A DNA stretch of 64,000 nt from Burkholderiales bacterium (lineage in GTDB: Bacteria; Pseudomonadota; Gammaproteobacteria; Burkholderiales; Burkholderiaceae_C), in the NCBI GenBank assembly GCA_025363275.1, contig JANYEE010000260.1:1-64000 (forward strand), written 5' to 3'. Positions within the stretch are counted from its first letter, which is position 1, and the number at the start of each line of letters is the position of its first letter. Below, in pieces: positions 20,280 to 29,455 of the stretch. A program made the position numbers and the translations under genes. The notes beneath the pieces are model-generated. The model saw only the letters and a program-made list of their open reading frames with translations. It had not been told where the DNA came from and made no database searches.

Positions 20280-21623
20280 ATGAATGCATTGGCGGATAAA
20301 GCTTCGGCTGTAGATGGAACGATGATTCTTCATGAAGGTTACTTTGCCAAGCGCAATCGATTGGATTGGGCTTTTGCCGTGTTGGTGTTGGCGGGGGTGA
20401 TGTGCGCTCTGGGCTTGTACGGTGGCTCCATGGACGTATACGAAAAAGGCATTCTCCTAGTGGCAATGCCCAGTGCAGTAGCTCTGGGCTGGTTTTGGAG
20501 ACCGCTTCGCACACTGATGGTGGTCGTCGCGGGTTTGTCGATGTTGGCAGTCTGGTCCTATCAGGGAAATTTGGATCGAGCAGAAACCGTTTTTTGGCTC
20601 AAGTACTTTTTCTCCAGTCAATCCGCCATCATGTGGATGAGCTTGCTTTTTTTCATGTCCACTGCCTTTTATTGGGTAGCCGTATTTGCAAAGGGGAGAG
20701 GTGATGTCATAGAGTTCATTGCATCCCGCTTAGCGTGGACTGCAGTCACCATGGCCCTTGTGGGGACCATGGTGCGATGGTATGAAAGCTACCTTCTAGG
20801 CGCGGATATTGGACATATCCCAGTCAGCAATTTATATGAGGTGTTCGTCCTATTTTGTTGGCTGACCGCCGCTTTTTACCTCTACTTTGAAGCCCTATAC
20901 AAAACGCGTGCTCTGGGTGCATTTGTGATGTTGGTGGTAAGCGCCGCAGTGGGCTTTTTGCTTTGGTACACCCTGGTGCGGGACGCGCAAGAAATTCAAC
21001 CCTTGGTACCGGCGCTGAAAAGCTGGTGGATGAAGCTTCACGTACCTGCAAATTTTATTGGCTACGGCACGTTTGCTTTGGCTGCGATGGTGGCGTTTGC
21101 TTACTTGATTAAACAAAATTCCTCAGAGTCTCGCTGGTACAAGTTGGCGCCGTTATGGCTTCTGGGGATTGTGCTGTGTTTTGAGCCTATTGTTTTTCGC
21201 AAGTCCGCGTCGCAGGGTATGAGTGACTATTGGGCGGTGTACTTTGGAGTGTCAGCGTTCATCGTTGCCGGGATATTGTTGGGCCGACAAAAAATTGCTG
21301 CGAGGCTGCCATCTTTCGAAGTGTTGGACGATGTGATGTACAAGTCGATTGCCGTGGGCTTCGCATTTTTTACCATCGCAACGGTGCTCGGTGCTCTTTG
21401 GGCAGCGGAGGCTTGGGGAGGCTACTGGAGTTGGGACCCCAAGGAGACTTGGGCGTTGATTGTCTGGCTTAACTACGCTGCTTGGTTGCACATGCGGTTA
21501 ATGAAAGGTCTCCGGGGAACGGTAGCTGCTTGGTGGGCCCTGGGAGGCCTTGCGGTTACGACGTTCGCTTTTATCGGCGTCAATATGTTCCTGAGCGGAT
21601 TACATAGCTATGGAACGTTGTAA
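20280..21623 (+). CDS. Cytochrome c biogenesis protein CcsA/CcsB
   Basis: WGGYWSWDPKETWALIVWLNYAAWLHMRL haem-handling motif. Confidence 0.94.
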   Translation: MNALADKASAVDGTMILHEGYFAKRNRLDWAFAVLVLAGVMCALGLYGGSMDVYEKGILLVAMPSAVALGWFWRPLRTLMVVVAGLSMLAVWSYQGNLDRAETVFWLKYFFSSQSAIMWMSLLFFMSTAFYWVAVFAKGRGDVIEFIASRLAWTAVTMALVGTMVRWYESYLLGADIGHIPVSNLYEVFVLFCWLTAAFYLYFEALYKTRALGAFVMLVVSAAVGFLLWYTLVRDAQEIQPLVPALKSWWMKLHVPANFIGYGTFALAAMVAFAYLIKQNSSESRWYKLAPLWLLGIVLCFEPIVFRKSASQGMSDYWAVYFGVSAFIVAGILLGRQKIAARLPSFEVLDDVMYKSIAVGFAFFTIATVLGALWAAEAWGGYWSWDPKETWALIVWLNYAAWLHMRLMKGLRGTVAAWWALGGLAVTTFAFIGVNMFLSGLHSYGTL

Positions 21624-21678
21624 CTCATTTGTAAGAAACGGCCGCGTCGGCTGACCAAGTATCAACCTAGGAGACTTT

Positions 21679-22686
21679 ATGTTGATTAAATCGAATTTGG
21701 ATGGCTTTAGCCACTCTGTTCCCAGCGAAATTACTGATAAATCGGTTTACGAGGGGCGTAGGGATCTGCTTAAGCACATGGCAACTGGCATAGCAGGCGC
21801 GGGACTTGCTGCGTGGGCGTCGCGCAGTGCGATGGCACAAGGGGCCGCGTGGGGCACACGGCCCGGCAAATCCACTGCGCTTAGTGGCACGGTCTCCAAA
21901 GTGGACGGTGCTAACGCTGTCGACAAAGTCACGCCTTACAAAGACGCTAGTAGCTACAACAACTATTACGAGTTTGGCACGGATAAGAGTGATCCCGCAG
22001 CGAACGCTCACACCTTGAAAACAACGCCCTGGACTGTTGAAATTGAGGGGCTGGTGAAGAAACCTGGAAAGTTGAATTTGGAAGAGTTGCTGAAACTTAG
22101 CCCCATGGAAGAGAGGATTTACCGTCTTCGCTGCGTGGAGGGTTGGTCTATGGTGATTCCGTGGATGGGATACACCTTGGCCGACGTAATACGAAAGGTG
22201 GAGCCTCTTGGTAGCGCTAAATTTGTTGAATTCGTAACTTTGGCTGACCCCAAAACCATGCCTTTTGTCGGATCTCGAGTTTTAGATTGGCCGTATGTCG
22301 AAGGCTTGCGGATGGATGAAGCCATGCACCCCTTAACCCTACTTACCTTCGGCATGTATGGAGAAGTGTTGCCTAATCAAAGTGGAGCTCCCGTTCGGTT
22401 AGTAGTGCCATGGAAATACGGTTTCAAGAGCGGTAAGAGTATTGTAAAAATTAGATTCACAGATAAACAACCTGGCACTGCGTGGAACAAGGCTGCGGCA
22501 AATGAGTATGGGTTTTATTCCAACGTGAATCCCAATGTAGACCACCCTCGCTGGAGTCAGGCTACAGAGCGTCGGATTGGCGAAGACGGTTTATTTGCCA
22601 AAAAGCGCAAGACATCTATCTTCAATGGTTACGAAGCTCAAGTTGGGCAACTTTACGCTGGCATGGATTTGAAGAAGTTTTATTAG
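21679..22686 (+). CDS. msrP: Protein-methionine-sulfoxide reductase catalytic subunit MsrP
   Basis: YedY-type; [17 protein letters not shown], twin-arginine-like N-terminus followed by msrQ. Confidence 0.95.
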   Translation: MLIKSNLDGFSHSVPSEITDKSVYEGRRDLLKHMATGIAGAGLAAWASRSAMAQGAAWGTRPGKSTALSGTVSKVDGANAVDKVTPYKDASSYNNYYEFGTDKSDPAANAHTLKTTPWTVEIEGLVKKPGKLNLEELLKLSPMEERIYRLRCVEGWSMVIPWMGYTLADVIRKVEPLGSAKFVEFVTLADPKTMPFVGSRVLDWPYVEGLRMDEAMHPLTLLTFGMYGEVLPNQSGAPVRLVVPWKYGFKSGKSIVKIRFTDKQPGTAWNKAAANEYGFYSNVNPNVDHPRWSQATERRIGEDGLFAKKRKTSIFNGYEAQVGQLYAGMDLKKFY

Positions 22687-22690
22687 TTTT

Positions 22691-23305
22691 ATGCTGGCTA
22701 CGCGTTTGAATGCGGCCCTTCGGCATTCGTTGGGCAAACCTGTTTGGTTTGTATTGGCGTTATCCCCACTGGTATGGCTGGTTTACGCAGCAATTTTGGA
22801 TAAGCTGGGCGCAAATCCAGCAGAGGCACTCATCCGAGCCACCGGCGACTGGACACTGAGAATGCTTTGTATCGTGTTGGCTATTACCCCATTACGAGTT
22901 AGCGGGAGGCTGCAAAATATTGCCGGTTATCGCCGTATGGCAGGCTTGTTTGTCTATCTTTATGTGATGTTGCATTTGCTGTCTTACGCTTGGTTTGACA
23001 TGGGTCTCGACGTTGCAGATATCGGGAACGACATAGTTAAGCGACCTTTCATACTGGTTGGATTTTCGGCCTTTCTTTTACTCACACCCCTGGCGCTTAC
23101 ATCCTTTAACCGAGCCATTCGCTTCTTAGGTGCCAAACGTTGGCAACAATTGCACAAATTGGTTTACTGTGTCGCCGTACTAGCGGTTTTACATTTTTTC
23201 TGGATGCGAGCGGGCAAGAATAATTTTGCCGAAGTTGCCGTTTATGCCGTTGTGTTGGCGTGCCTGTTAATGTGGCGGGTGTTGCGCCGCCACAGAGCGC
23301 GTTGA
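22691..23305 (+). CDS. msrQ: MsrQ haem-binding membrane subunit
   Basis: YedZ-type six-TM protein; LRMLCIVLAITPLR, GLFVYLYVMLHLLSY. Confidence 0.93.
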   Translation: MLATRLNAALRHSLGKPVWFVLALSPLVWLVYAAILDKLGANPAEALIRATGDWTLRMLCIVLAITPLRVSGRLQNIAGYRRMAGLFVYLYVMLHLLSYAWFDMGLDVADIGNDIVKRPFILVGFSAFLLLTPLALTSFNRAIRFLGAKRWQQLHKLVYCVAVLAVLHFFWMRAGKNNFAEVAVYAVVLACLLMWRVLRRHRAR

Positions 23306-23509
23306 GTACTTGCTACCTAGGTTCCGGCTTCGACCTGTACCCCAAATAATTGGAGGGAACCAGCTATAGCTGGTAAGTGCATGTGAAGTCGTTATAGCTG
23401 AGCTCTTTGTGGGTAAATATAGGCTTCCAGTTTGACCGCAAGATGTTAGCAAACACGGTACCAAACAGATCACTGCGGTGAAGCGGCGGAATTTTCTAAC
23501 GAATAACAT
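23267..23509 (-). CDS. LptM-like small lipoprotein with aberrant C-terminus
   Basis: Lipobox [15 protein letters not shown]; divergent from cyaY; C-terminus runs antisense into msrQ. Confidence 0.55.
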   Translation of the reverse strand: MLFVRKFRRFTAVICLVPCLLTSCGQTGSLYLPTKSSAITTSHALTSYSWFPPIIWGTGRSRNLGSKYSTRSVAAQHPPH

Positions 23510-23521
23510 TTTGAAATTGTA

Positions 23522-23851
23522 ATGACTGATCTTGAATTCATGGACAAGGCCGAGGCCGTTCTAAATGCCATAGAGGTTTGCTGTGATCGCATTAACGACG
23601 AAACTGATGCCGATCTTGACAATCAGCGTACTGGCGGAATGGTGACGCTTACATTCCACAATCGCACACAGATCATTATCAATTTGCAGAAACCGCTGCG
23701 TGAGATATGGATGGCTGCAAAGTCTGGAGGCTACCACTATCGCTGGGTCAATGGAAGTTGGCAGGACACAAAAGAACAAGGAGAGCTTTTTTCTGCTCTT
23801 ACAGTCAGCGCTAGCGCCCAAGCAGGCTTGGCGCTAGAGTTCACTGCATGA
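23522..23851 (+). CDS. cyaY: Frataxin-like iron donor CyaY
   Basis: [18 protein letters not shown] ... [28 protein letters not shown]. Confidence 0.95.
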   Translation: MTDLEFMDKAEAVLNAIEVCCDRINDETDADLDNQRTGGMVTLTFHNRTQIIINLQKPLREIWMAAKSGGYHYRWVNGSWQDTKEQGELFSALTVSASAQAGLALEFTA

Positions 23852-26224
23852 TTAATTTTTAAACATATCTAGTATCTTGCGCTTTTCTTCAGGCGCAGTT
23901 ACTGGCTCGTTGTTAGCCTCGCCTCTGTCCTCCAAGCCCAGACCAGAAACGCCCGCGCCTTTGCCGAACTCGTCGTAGTACCACTCACTTCCGATATGAA
24001 CAATGCCCTCGGGCGCAATGAGCTCTTGTATCGCAACATTTTTCAGAGCAGTTTCCATAAAACTAATCCATACTGGCAAGCTCAACCCGCCCCCAGTTTC
24101 ACGATCGCCAAGTTTCCGTGGTGTGTCATAGCCGATCCAAGTAACTGCGGTTAGTGTAGGGTGGAATCCCGCGAACCACGCATCCATCGAATCATTCGTT
24201 GTCCCCGTTTTTCCATAAATATCAGGGCGTTTAAGCGTCGCTTGAGCCCTCGCTGCAGTACCTGACCGAGTTACCTCTTGCAGCAAACTGGTCATCAAAA
24301 ATGCATTTCGGGGTTCAATAGCTCGCTCGGCTTGCTCTAACTTCGGTTTAGGAGAGTTAACTAAAACCTTGCCACGCTGCTCAGTTACCTTTGAAACAAG
24401 CCAAGGATTAACCCTGTATCCGCCATTTGCAAAAACTGAATAGCCAGTTGCCATTTGCATGGGCGTTACCGACCCCGCCCCGAGTGCCATAGTTAGGTAA
24501 GCAGGATGTTTTTCCGCGTCAAAACCAAAACGTGTTATCCATTCTTGCGCATACAGTGGTCCGATAGAGCGAAGGATTTGGATAGAAATCATATTTTTGG
24601 ATTTTGCAAGCCCTCTGCGCAGTGTCATTGGGCCCTCAAAGGTTCCGTCGTAGTTCTTTGGTTCCCAGGGCTGCCCGCCTGTCACACCTGCGTCGAAAAA
24701 CAAAGGCGCATCGTTGATGACCGTGGCGGGCGTAAATCCCTTTTCTAGTGCTGCAGAGTAGATGAAGGGCTTGAAGCTCGAACCCGGCTGACGCCAAGCT
24801 TGTATTACGTGGTTGAATTTATTTTTTCCAAAATCAAACCCTCCTACCAATGCAACTATTGATCCGTCCCTTGGATCGATAGCAACAAATGCACCCTCCA
24901 CTTCTGGGAGTTGCGTAATTTCCCAGGAACCTTTTATTGTCTTGGATACGCGAATAATAGCGCCGCGGCGAATTTTGATATTAGGAGGTGCTTTTTCGGA
25001 AAGACCGGACTGAGCGGGCTTGAGTCCGTCGCCAGTGATTTCTATGAGCTCCCCGTTTTGTCGGGTTGCCTTGATATGCTTTGTATCAACGTCAAGGACT
25101 ACTGCAGAGGCGACATCACCGTTATCCGGGTGTTCGTCTAACGCTTCTATGACCGCGTCCTCAAGTTCTAGTGGGTTGGACGGAAGTACGATGAATTTTT
25201 CTGGCCCACGATAGACCTGTCGACGTTCAAAATCCATGATCCCTTTGCGGAGCGCTTTGTAAGCAGCATCCTGATCTAAAGATCGTAAAGTTGTTTGTAC
25301 GTCAAGACCTCGTGTATACGTCTCATCGCCGTACTGGCTGTACATCAACTGACGCACCATTTCGGTGACGTATTCGGCATGCACTTGGTTGTAGGCAGGC
25401 CCAGTCTTTATCTTGAGCTCGAATGCCTTGGCTTCCTCTGCTTCCTTGTCCGATATATAGCCGTTCTCCAGCATCCGATCGATGATGTGCCGCTGGCGAA
25501 TTCGCGCGCGCTTAGGGTTACTGATTGGATTGTAGGCAGATGGCGCCTTAGGCAATCCGGCGAGCATGGCAGCTTCCGCGATGTTGATGTCTTTCAAGGG
25601 CTTGCCAAAATAGGCCTCAGATGCCGCTGCAAATCCATAGGCTCTATTACCAAGAAATATCTGGTTCATATAGATTTCCAAAATTTGGTCCTTGCTCAGC
25701 AGGTGTTCCAATTTGAAGGTGAGTAAGATTTCGTAGATTTTCCGCGTGAAGGTCTTCTCAGAGCTCAGATACACATTGCGTGCAACTTGCATCGTAATGG
25801 TGGAGGCTCCCTGGCTTTTCATCTTTCCAATATTGGCCAAGCCCGCGCGTGCCACTCCGAGGTAATCCACTCCACCGTGCTGGTAAAAGCGCGAATCTTC
25901 GATCGCGAGAACCGCATTGGTCATGATCTTCGGAATTTCGCCGATCGGCGTTAGGTTGCGTCTTTCTTCCCCGAACTCTCCTAGAAGATCCCCCTCAGCA
26001 GAGAAAATTCGTAACGGAAGTTTGGGACGATAGTCGGACAGATCTGAAATATCTGGCAAATTAGGGAACGCGACAGCCAGTGCTAGCCCGATTACCATTA
26101 GCACCGTCAAAACACTAGCGGTAACAAGGCCCGCAATAGCAAGCGTCAGCCTCGCCAACCAATGCAAATCCGCAAAACGGAGATCGTTCAGTTTGGAAGT
26201 TTTGTCGGGTGGACTGTTGACCAT
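23852..26224 (-). CDS. Penicillin-binding protein 1A
   Basis: Transglycosylase EDSRFYQHGGVDYLGVARA; transpeptidase QPGSSFKPFIYSAAL, YGKTGTTND. Confidence 0.96.
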   Translation of the reverse strand: MVNSPPDKTSKLNDLRFADLHWLARLTLAIAGLVTASVLTVLMVIGLALAVAFPNLPDISDLSDYRPKLPLRIFSAEGDLLGEFGEERRNLTPIGEIPKIMTNAVLAIEDSRFYQHGGVDYLGVARAGLANIGKMKSQGASTITMQVARNVYLSSEKTFTRKIYEILLTFKLEHLLSKDQILEIYMNQIFLGNRAYGFAAASEAYFGKPLKDINIAEAAMLAGLPKAPSAYNPISNPKRARIRQRHIIDRMLENGYISDKEAEEAKAFELKIKTGPAYNQVHAEYVTEMVRQLMYSQYGDETYTRGLDVQTTLRSLDQDAAYKALRKGIMDFERRQVYRGPEKFIVLPSNPLELEDAVIEALDEHPDNGDVASAVVLDVDTKHIKATRQNGELIEITGDGLKPAQSGLSEKAPPNIKIRRGAIIRVSKTIKGSWEITQLPEVEGAFVAIDPRDGSIVALVGGFDFGKNKFNHVIQAWRQPGSSFKPFIYSAALEKGFTPATVINDAPLFFDAGVTGGQPWEPKNYDGTFEGPMTLRRGLAKSKNMISIQILRSIGPLYAQEWITRFGFDAEKHPAYLTMALGAGSVTPMQMATGYSVFANGGYRVNPWLVSKVTEQRGKVLVNSPKPKLEQAERAIEPRNAFLMTSLLQEVTRSGTAARAQATLKRPDIYGKTGTTNDSMDAWFAGFHPTLTAVTWIGYDTPRKLGDRETGGGLSLPVWISFMETALKNVAIQELIAPEGIVHIGSEWYYDEFGKGAGVSGLGLEDRGEANNEPVTAPEEKRKILDMFKN

Positions 26225-26493
26225 ATAGATGTTTTTGTTGGCAACCCGATATTATAAAAATTTAAGCCGCTGGAGATTGCACAGCCGTGCGACGCCATTG
26301 TGAGGGCATACCGAGTACACCGGGCGGGGACTTAGCGCACGTCTCGACAATCGAATGCGAGCGTCTGCTTTTGGCAACGCTCGAAATTGTCAAAAAATGA
26401 AAAAACCTTTGCGGGACAACATGCTTACTGATAGCATTCAAGTGATTTCTTAAGTCTGACTGGTCCGTTGCCAGTCTGTTTCAGGGGACAGTT

Positions 26494-27573
26494 TTGATCG
26501 CATTGGGGTCTTTATTCAGTGGGCAGCCCGCACCTATGCTTGGGCTTGACATCAGTTCTTCCAGCGTAAAGCTGGTTGAATTGGGCCGTGATAAAGCCGG
26601 AAATCTTGTGTTGGAGCGGTGTGCAATCGAACCGCTAGAGCGCGGCTGGATTTCAGACGGCAACATCGAGAAATTTGACGAAGTCGCCGAGGCAGTACGT
26701 CGCCTGGTCAAAAAGAGCGGTTCAAAAACCAAAAATGTGGCTATGGCGTTGCCACCTTCGGCAGTCATTACCAAAAAAATTATCCTGCCAGGTGGTATGA
26801 ATGATCAAGAGCTTGAGCAGCAGGTAGAGGCTGAAGCTAACCAGTACATTCCGTTTCCTTTGGACGAAGTGAGTCTGGATTTCTGTGTCATTGGTCCAAG
26901 CGTTACGTCCGCCGGAGATGTCGAAGTACTAATTGCAGCTTCGCGCCGTGAGAAAGTCCAGGACATACAAGGTTTGGCAGAGGCGGCAGGCTTGAAGCCG
27001 GTAGTCGTAGACGTAGAGTCTTATGCCTCCAGATTGGCAGCTGGGCGACTTATAGAAAACCTACCGAACAAGGGCGCAGGCTTAATTGTGGCTCTTTTTG
27101 AGGTGGGCGCGCTCACCACCAGTATGCAAGTGCTCCGTGACGACGAGGTTTTGTACGACCGAGATCAAGCTTTTGGCGGAGCTCAGTTGACTCAATTGAT
27201 AGTCCGGCAGTACGGCTTCTCCCAGGAAGAAGCCGAAAGTAAGAAAAGAAGCGGTGAATTGCCCGAAGATTACGATACGGCAGTTCTGAAGCCATTTATC
27301 GAAACAATGGTCCAGGAATTGGGGCGTGCACTCCAGTTCTTCTTTACCAGCACTCCACACAACAAAGTTGATCACGTCATGTTGGCTGGAGGTTCCGCTG
27401 CGCTGCCGGGTCTAACTGCTGCGGTGACGCAGCACACGACGTTTCCTTGTACTTTGCTAAATCCATTTGACGGTATGGAAATTGGAAGCGGAGTTCGCTT
27501 GAAAAGAATGACGCGGGAAGCGCCGTCATATCTTACGTCTTGTGGACTAGCCTTGCGGAGGTTTTCGCAGTGA
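26494..27573 (+). CDS. pilM: Type IV pilus assembly protein PilM
   Basis: GLDISSSSVKLVELG; heads the pilMNOPQ cluster. Confidence 0.96.
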   Translation: MIALGSLFSGQPAPMLGLDISSSSVKLVELGRDKAGNLVLERCAIEPLERGWISDGNIEKFDEVAEAVRRLVKKSGSKTKNVAMALPPSAVITKKIILPGGMNDQELEQQVEAEANQYIPFPLDEVSLDFCVIGPSVTSAGDVEVLIAASRREKVQDIQGLAEAAGLKPVVVDVESYASRLAAGRLIENLPNKGAGLIVALFEVGALTTSMQVLRDDEVLYDRDQAFGGAQLTQLIVRQYGFSQEEAESKKRSGELPEDYDTAVLKPFIETMVQELGRALQFFFTSTPHNKVDHVMLAGGSAALPGLTAAVTQHTTFPCTLLNPFDGMEIGSGVRLKRMTREAPSYLTSCGLALRRFSQ

Positions 27574-28226
27574 TATTGATTAATCTACTTCCCCATCGGG
27601 AAGCAGCCCGAAAGCTGCGTAAGGAAATATTCAATATATCGTGGGGTGCCTCGGCATTACTCGGTGGCATCATCGCAGGTGTAGTTTTCTTATGGTATCA
27701 AGCCTCAATTTCTGCTCAGCAAGACAATAACGCTCTCTTAGATACAGAAATAAAAAAGCTTGAAGCACAAATTAAAGATATTGTTGGTTTGGAATCTGAA
27801 ATCGCAGCTCTAAGGGCGCGACAGCAAGCCGTCGAAGATTTGCAGTCAGATCGAAATTTGCCCGTTCATTTGCTTACAGAGATCGTTAACCAGTTACCAG
27901 ATGGCGTGTATATTTCCAAGCTTATTCAGCAAGATCAAATCGTCACGCTGAATGGAACTGCCCAATCTAACGAGCGTGTCGCAGAGTTGTTCCGCAACCT
28001 CGCTTCCAACACCCCTTGGTTTACAAAGCCAGAGTTGGTAGAGATCGTGTCAGGAACTGTAGCTCTGTCTCCAAAAGATCAGAAACGTGTTTCAAATTTT
28101 GTAATAAAAGTCCGCCTAGTGCGCGCAAGTGAGGCGGAAAAAGTAATTGCTAAAGAGCTCGGTGCCTCAGCTCCTGCTTTGGCCAGTTCGGGGCTAAGCG
28201 CAAATTCTCCGGCGGCTGGCAAATAA
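27570..28226 (+). CDS. pilN: Type IV pilus assembly protein PilN
   Basis: INLLPHREAARKLRK; GTG start overlaps the pilM stop. Confidence 0.94.
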   Translation: MILINLLPHREAARKLRKEIFNISWGASALLGGIIAGVVFLWYQASISAQQDNNALLDTEIKKLEAQIKDIVGLESEIAALRARQQAVEDLQSDRNLPVHLLTEIVNQLPDGVYISKLIQQDQIVTLNGTAQSNERVAELFRNLASNTPWFTKPELVEIVSGTVALSPKDQKRVSNFVIKVRLVRASEAEKVIAKELGASAPALASSGLSANSPAAGK

Positions 28227-28244
28227 ATTCGGATTGCTACGCAC

Positions 28245-28916
28245 ATGTCAAAAAATAAGCTTCCAAAAGTAGATGTTGCTGAATTGCAGAGAAAAATAGT
28301 TGCGCAATTTAGTGATCTGGATCCAAAAAACCCGTTCATGTGGCCATCGGTGCCACGTTATTCTTTATTTATTGTTACGACCGTCGGAGTCGTCGTCGCT
28401 TTATGGTTCTTTTGGCTTAGTAGTTCGCAAGACGTTCTTGTTCAAGAGCAAGAAAAAGAAGTGAAACTTCGGGAAGACTACAAAGTCAAGCTTTCTAAGG
28501 CAGTGAATCTCGATGTGTTGAAGAAGCAGAGAGAGCAAGTCCAACAATACGTCACGCAATTGGAAAAACAACTTCCTAGCAAAGCAGAGATGGATGCCCT
28601 TTTGTCTGACATCAACCAAGCTGGCCTGGGAAGGAGCTTGCAATTTGATTTGTTTCGGCCTGGGCAAATCGCAGTAAAACAATATTATGCCGAACTGCCA
28701 ATCGCTATTAAGGTAACCGGTCGCTATCACGACATTGGCTCCTTTGCTTCTGATATAGCTAACCTTTCACGGATTGTGACTCTAAATAATCTGAGTATTT
28801 TGCCCAGGCAAGACAATACGTTGGCACTAGATACAACGGCAAAAACATTCCGTTATTTGGATTCTGATGAACAGGCCGCGCAAAACAAGTCGCCTCCACC
28901 AGGGGCAAAAAAATGA
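28245..28916 (+). CDS. pilO: Type IV pilus assembly protein PilO
   Basis: Coiled coil followed by PIAIKVTGRYHDIGSFASDIANLSRIVTL. Confidence 0.94.
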   Translation: MSKNKLPKVDVAELQRKIVAQFSDLDPKNPFMWPSVPRYSLFIVTTVGVVVALWFFWLSSSQDVLVQEQEKEVKLREDYKVKLSKAVNLDVLKKQREQVQQYVTQLEKQLPSKAEMDALLSDINQAGLGRSLQFDLFRPGQIAVKQYYAELPIAIKVTGRYHDIGSFASDIANLSRIVTLNNLSILPRQDNTLALDTTAKTFRYLDSDEQAAQNKSPPPGAKK

Positions 28917-29455
28917 AAGTTTTTATAGGCATAGTCATATTAATTGCACATTTCGTGCTGAGCGGTTGTAGTGGATCTAGTCAAGACGATCTGCGACAGT
29001 GGATCGTTGACGAGAGAAACCAGACTCGTCCGAAAGTTAACCCAATTCCTGCTCCGAAACAATTTAAGCCAGAAGCTTATGCAAATGGCGGTGAGGTGGA
29101 GCCATTTAGTAACCAAAAATTGACGCAAGCTTTAAAGCGAGATTCAGCGCAGGTTGCCTCGAATGCCGGTTTGGTGGCGCCTGAACTGGTTCGCCGCAAG
29201 GAGCCACTGGAAGCCTTTCCAATAGATGCGATGGCGCTAGTGGGCAGCGTAGTGAAAGCAGGTCAACCGATCGGACTCGTCAAGGTTGATGGGCTGTTGT
29301 ACCAAGTCAGGATAGGTAACTATCTTGGGCAAAACTACGGTCGGGTTGTAAAAATTAGTGAAACTGAGGTCGTTCTGCGAGAGATCACACAAGACGCGGT
29401 GGGTGAGTGGATCGAGCGGATGATGACTTTGCAGCTGCAAGAGAGGGCTAAATGA
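28913..29455 (+). CDS. pilP: Type IV pilus lipoprotein PilP
   Basis: Lipobox; QPIGLVKVDGLLYQVRIGNYLGQNYGRVVKI. Confidence 0.94.
   Translation: MKVFIGIVILIAHFVLSGCSGSSQDDLRQWIVDERNQTRPKVNPIPAPKQFKPEAYANGGEVEPFSNQKLTQALKRDSAQVASNAGLVAPELVRRKEPLEAFPIDAMALVGSVVKAGQPIGLVKVDGLLYQVRIGNYLGQNYGRVVKISETEVVLREITQDAVGEWIERMMTLQLQERAK

Noticed and set aside
28700-28735. Two GCTAT motifs in pilO
   Set aside because: No partner arms; explained by conserved PilO residues IAIKVTGRYHDIG.
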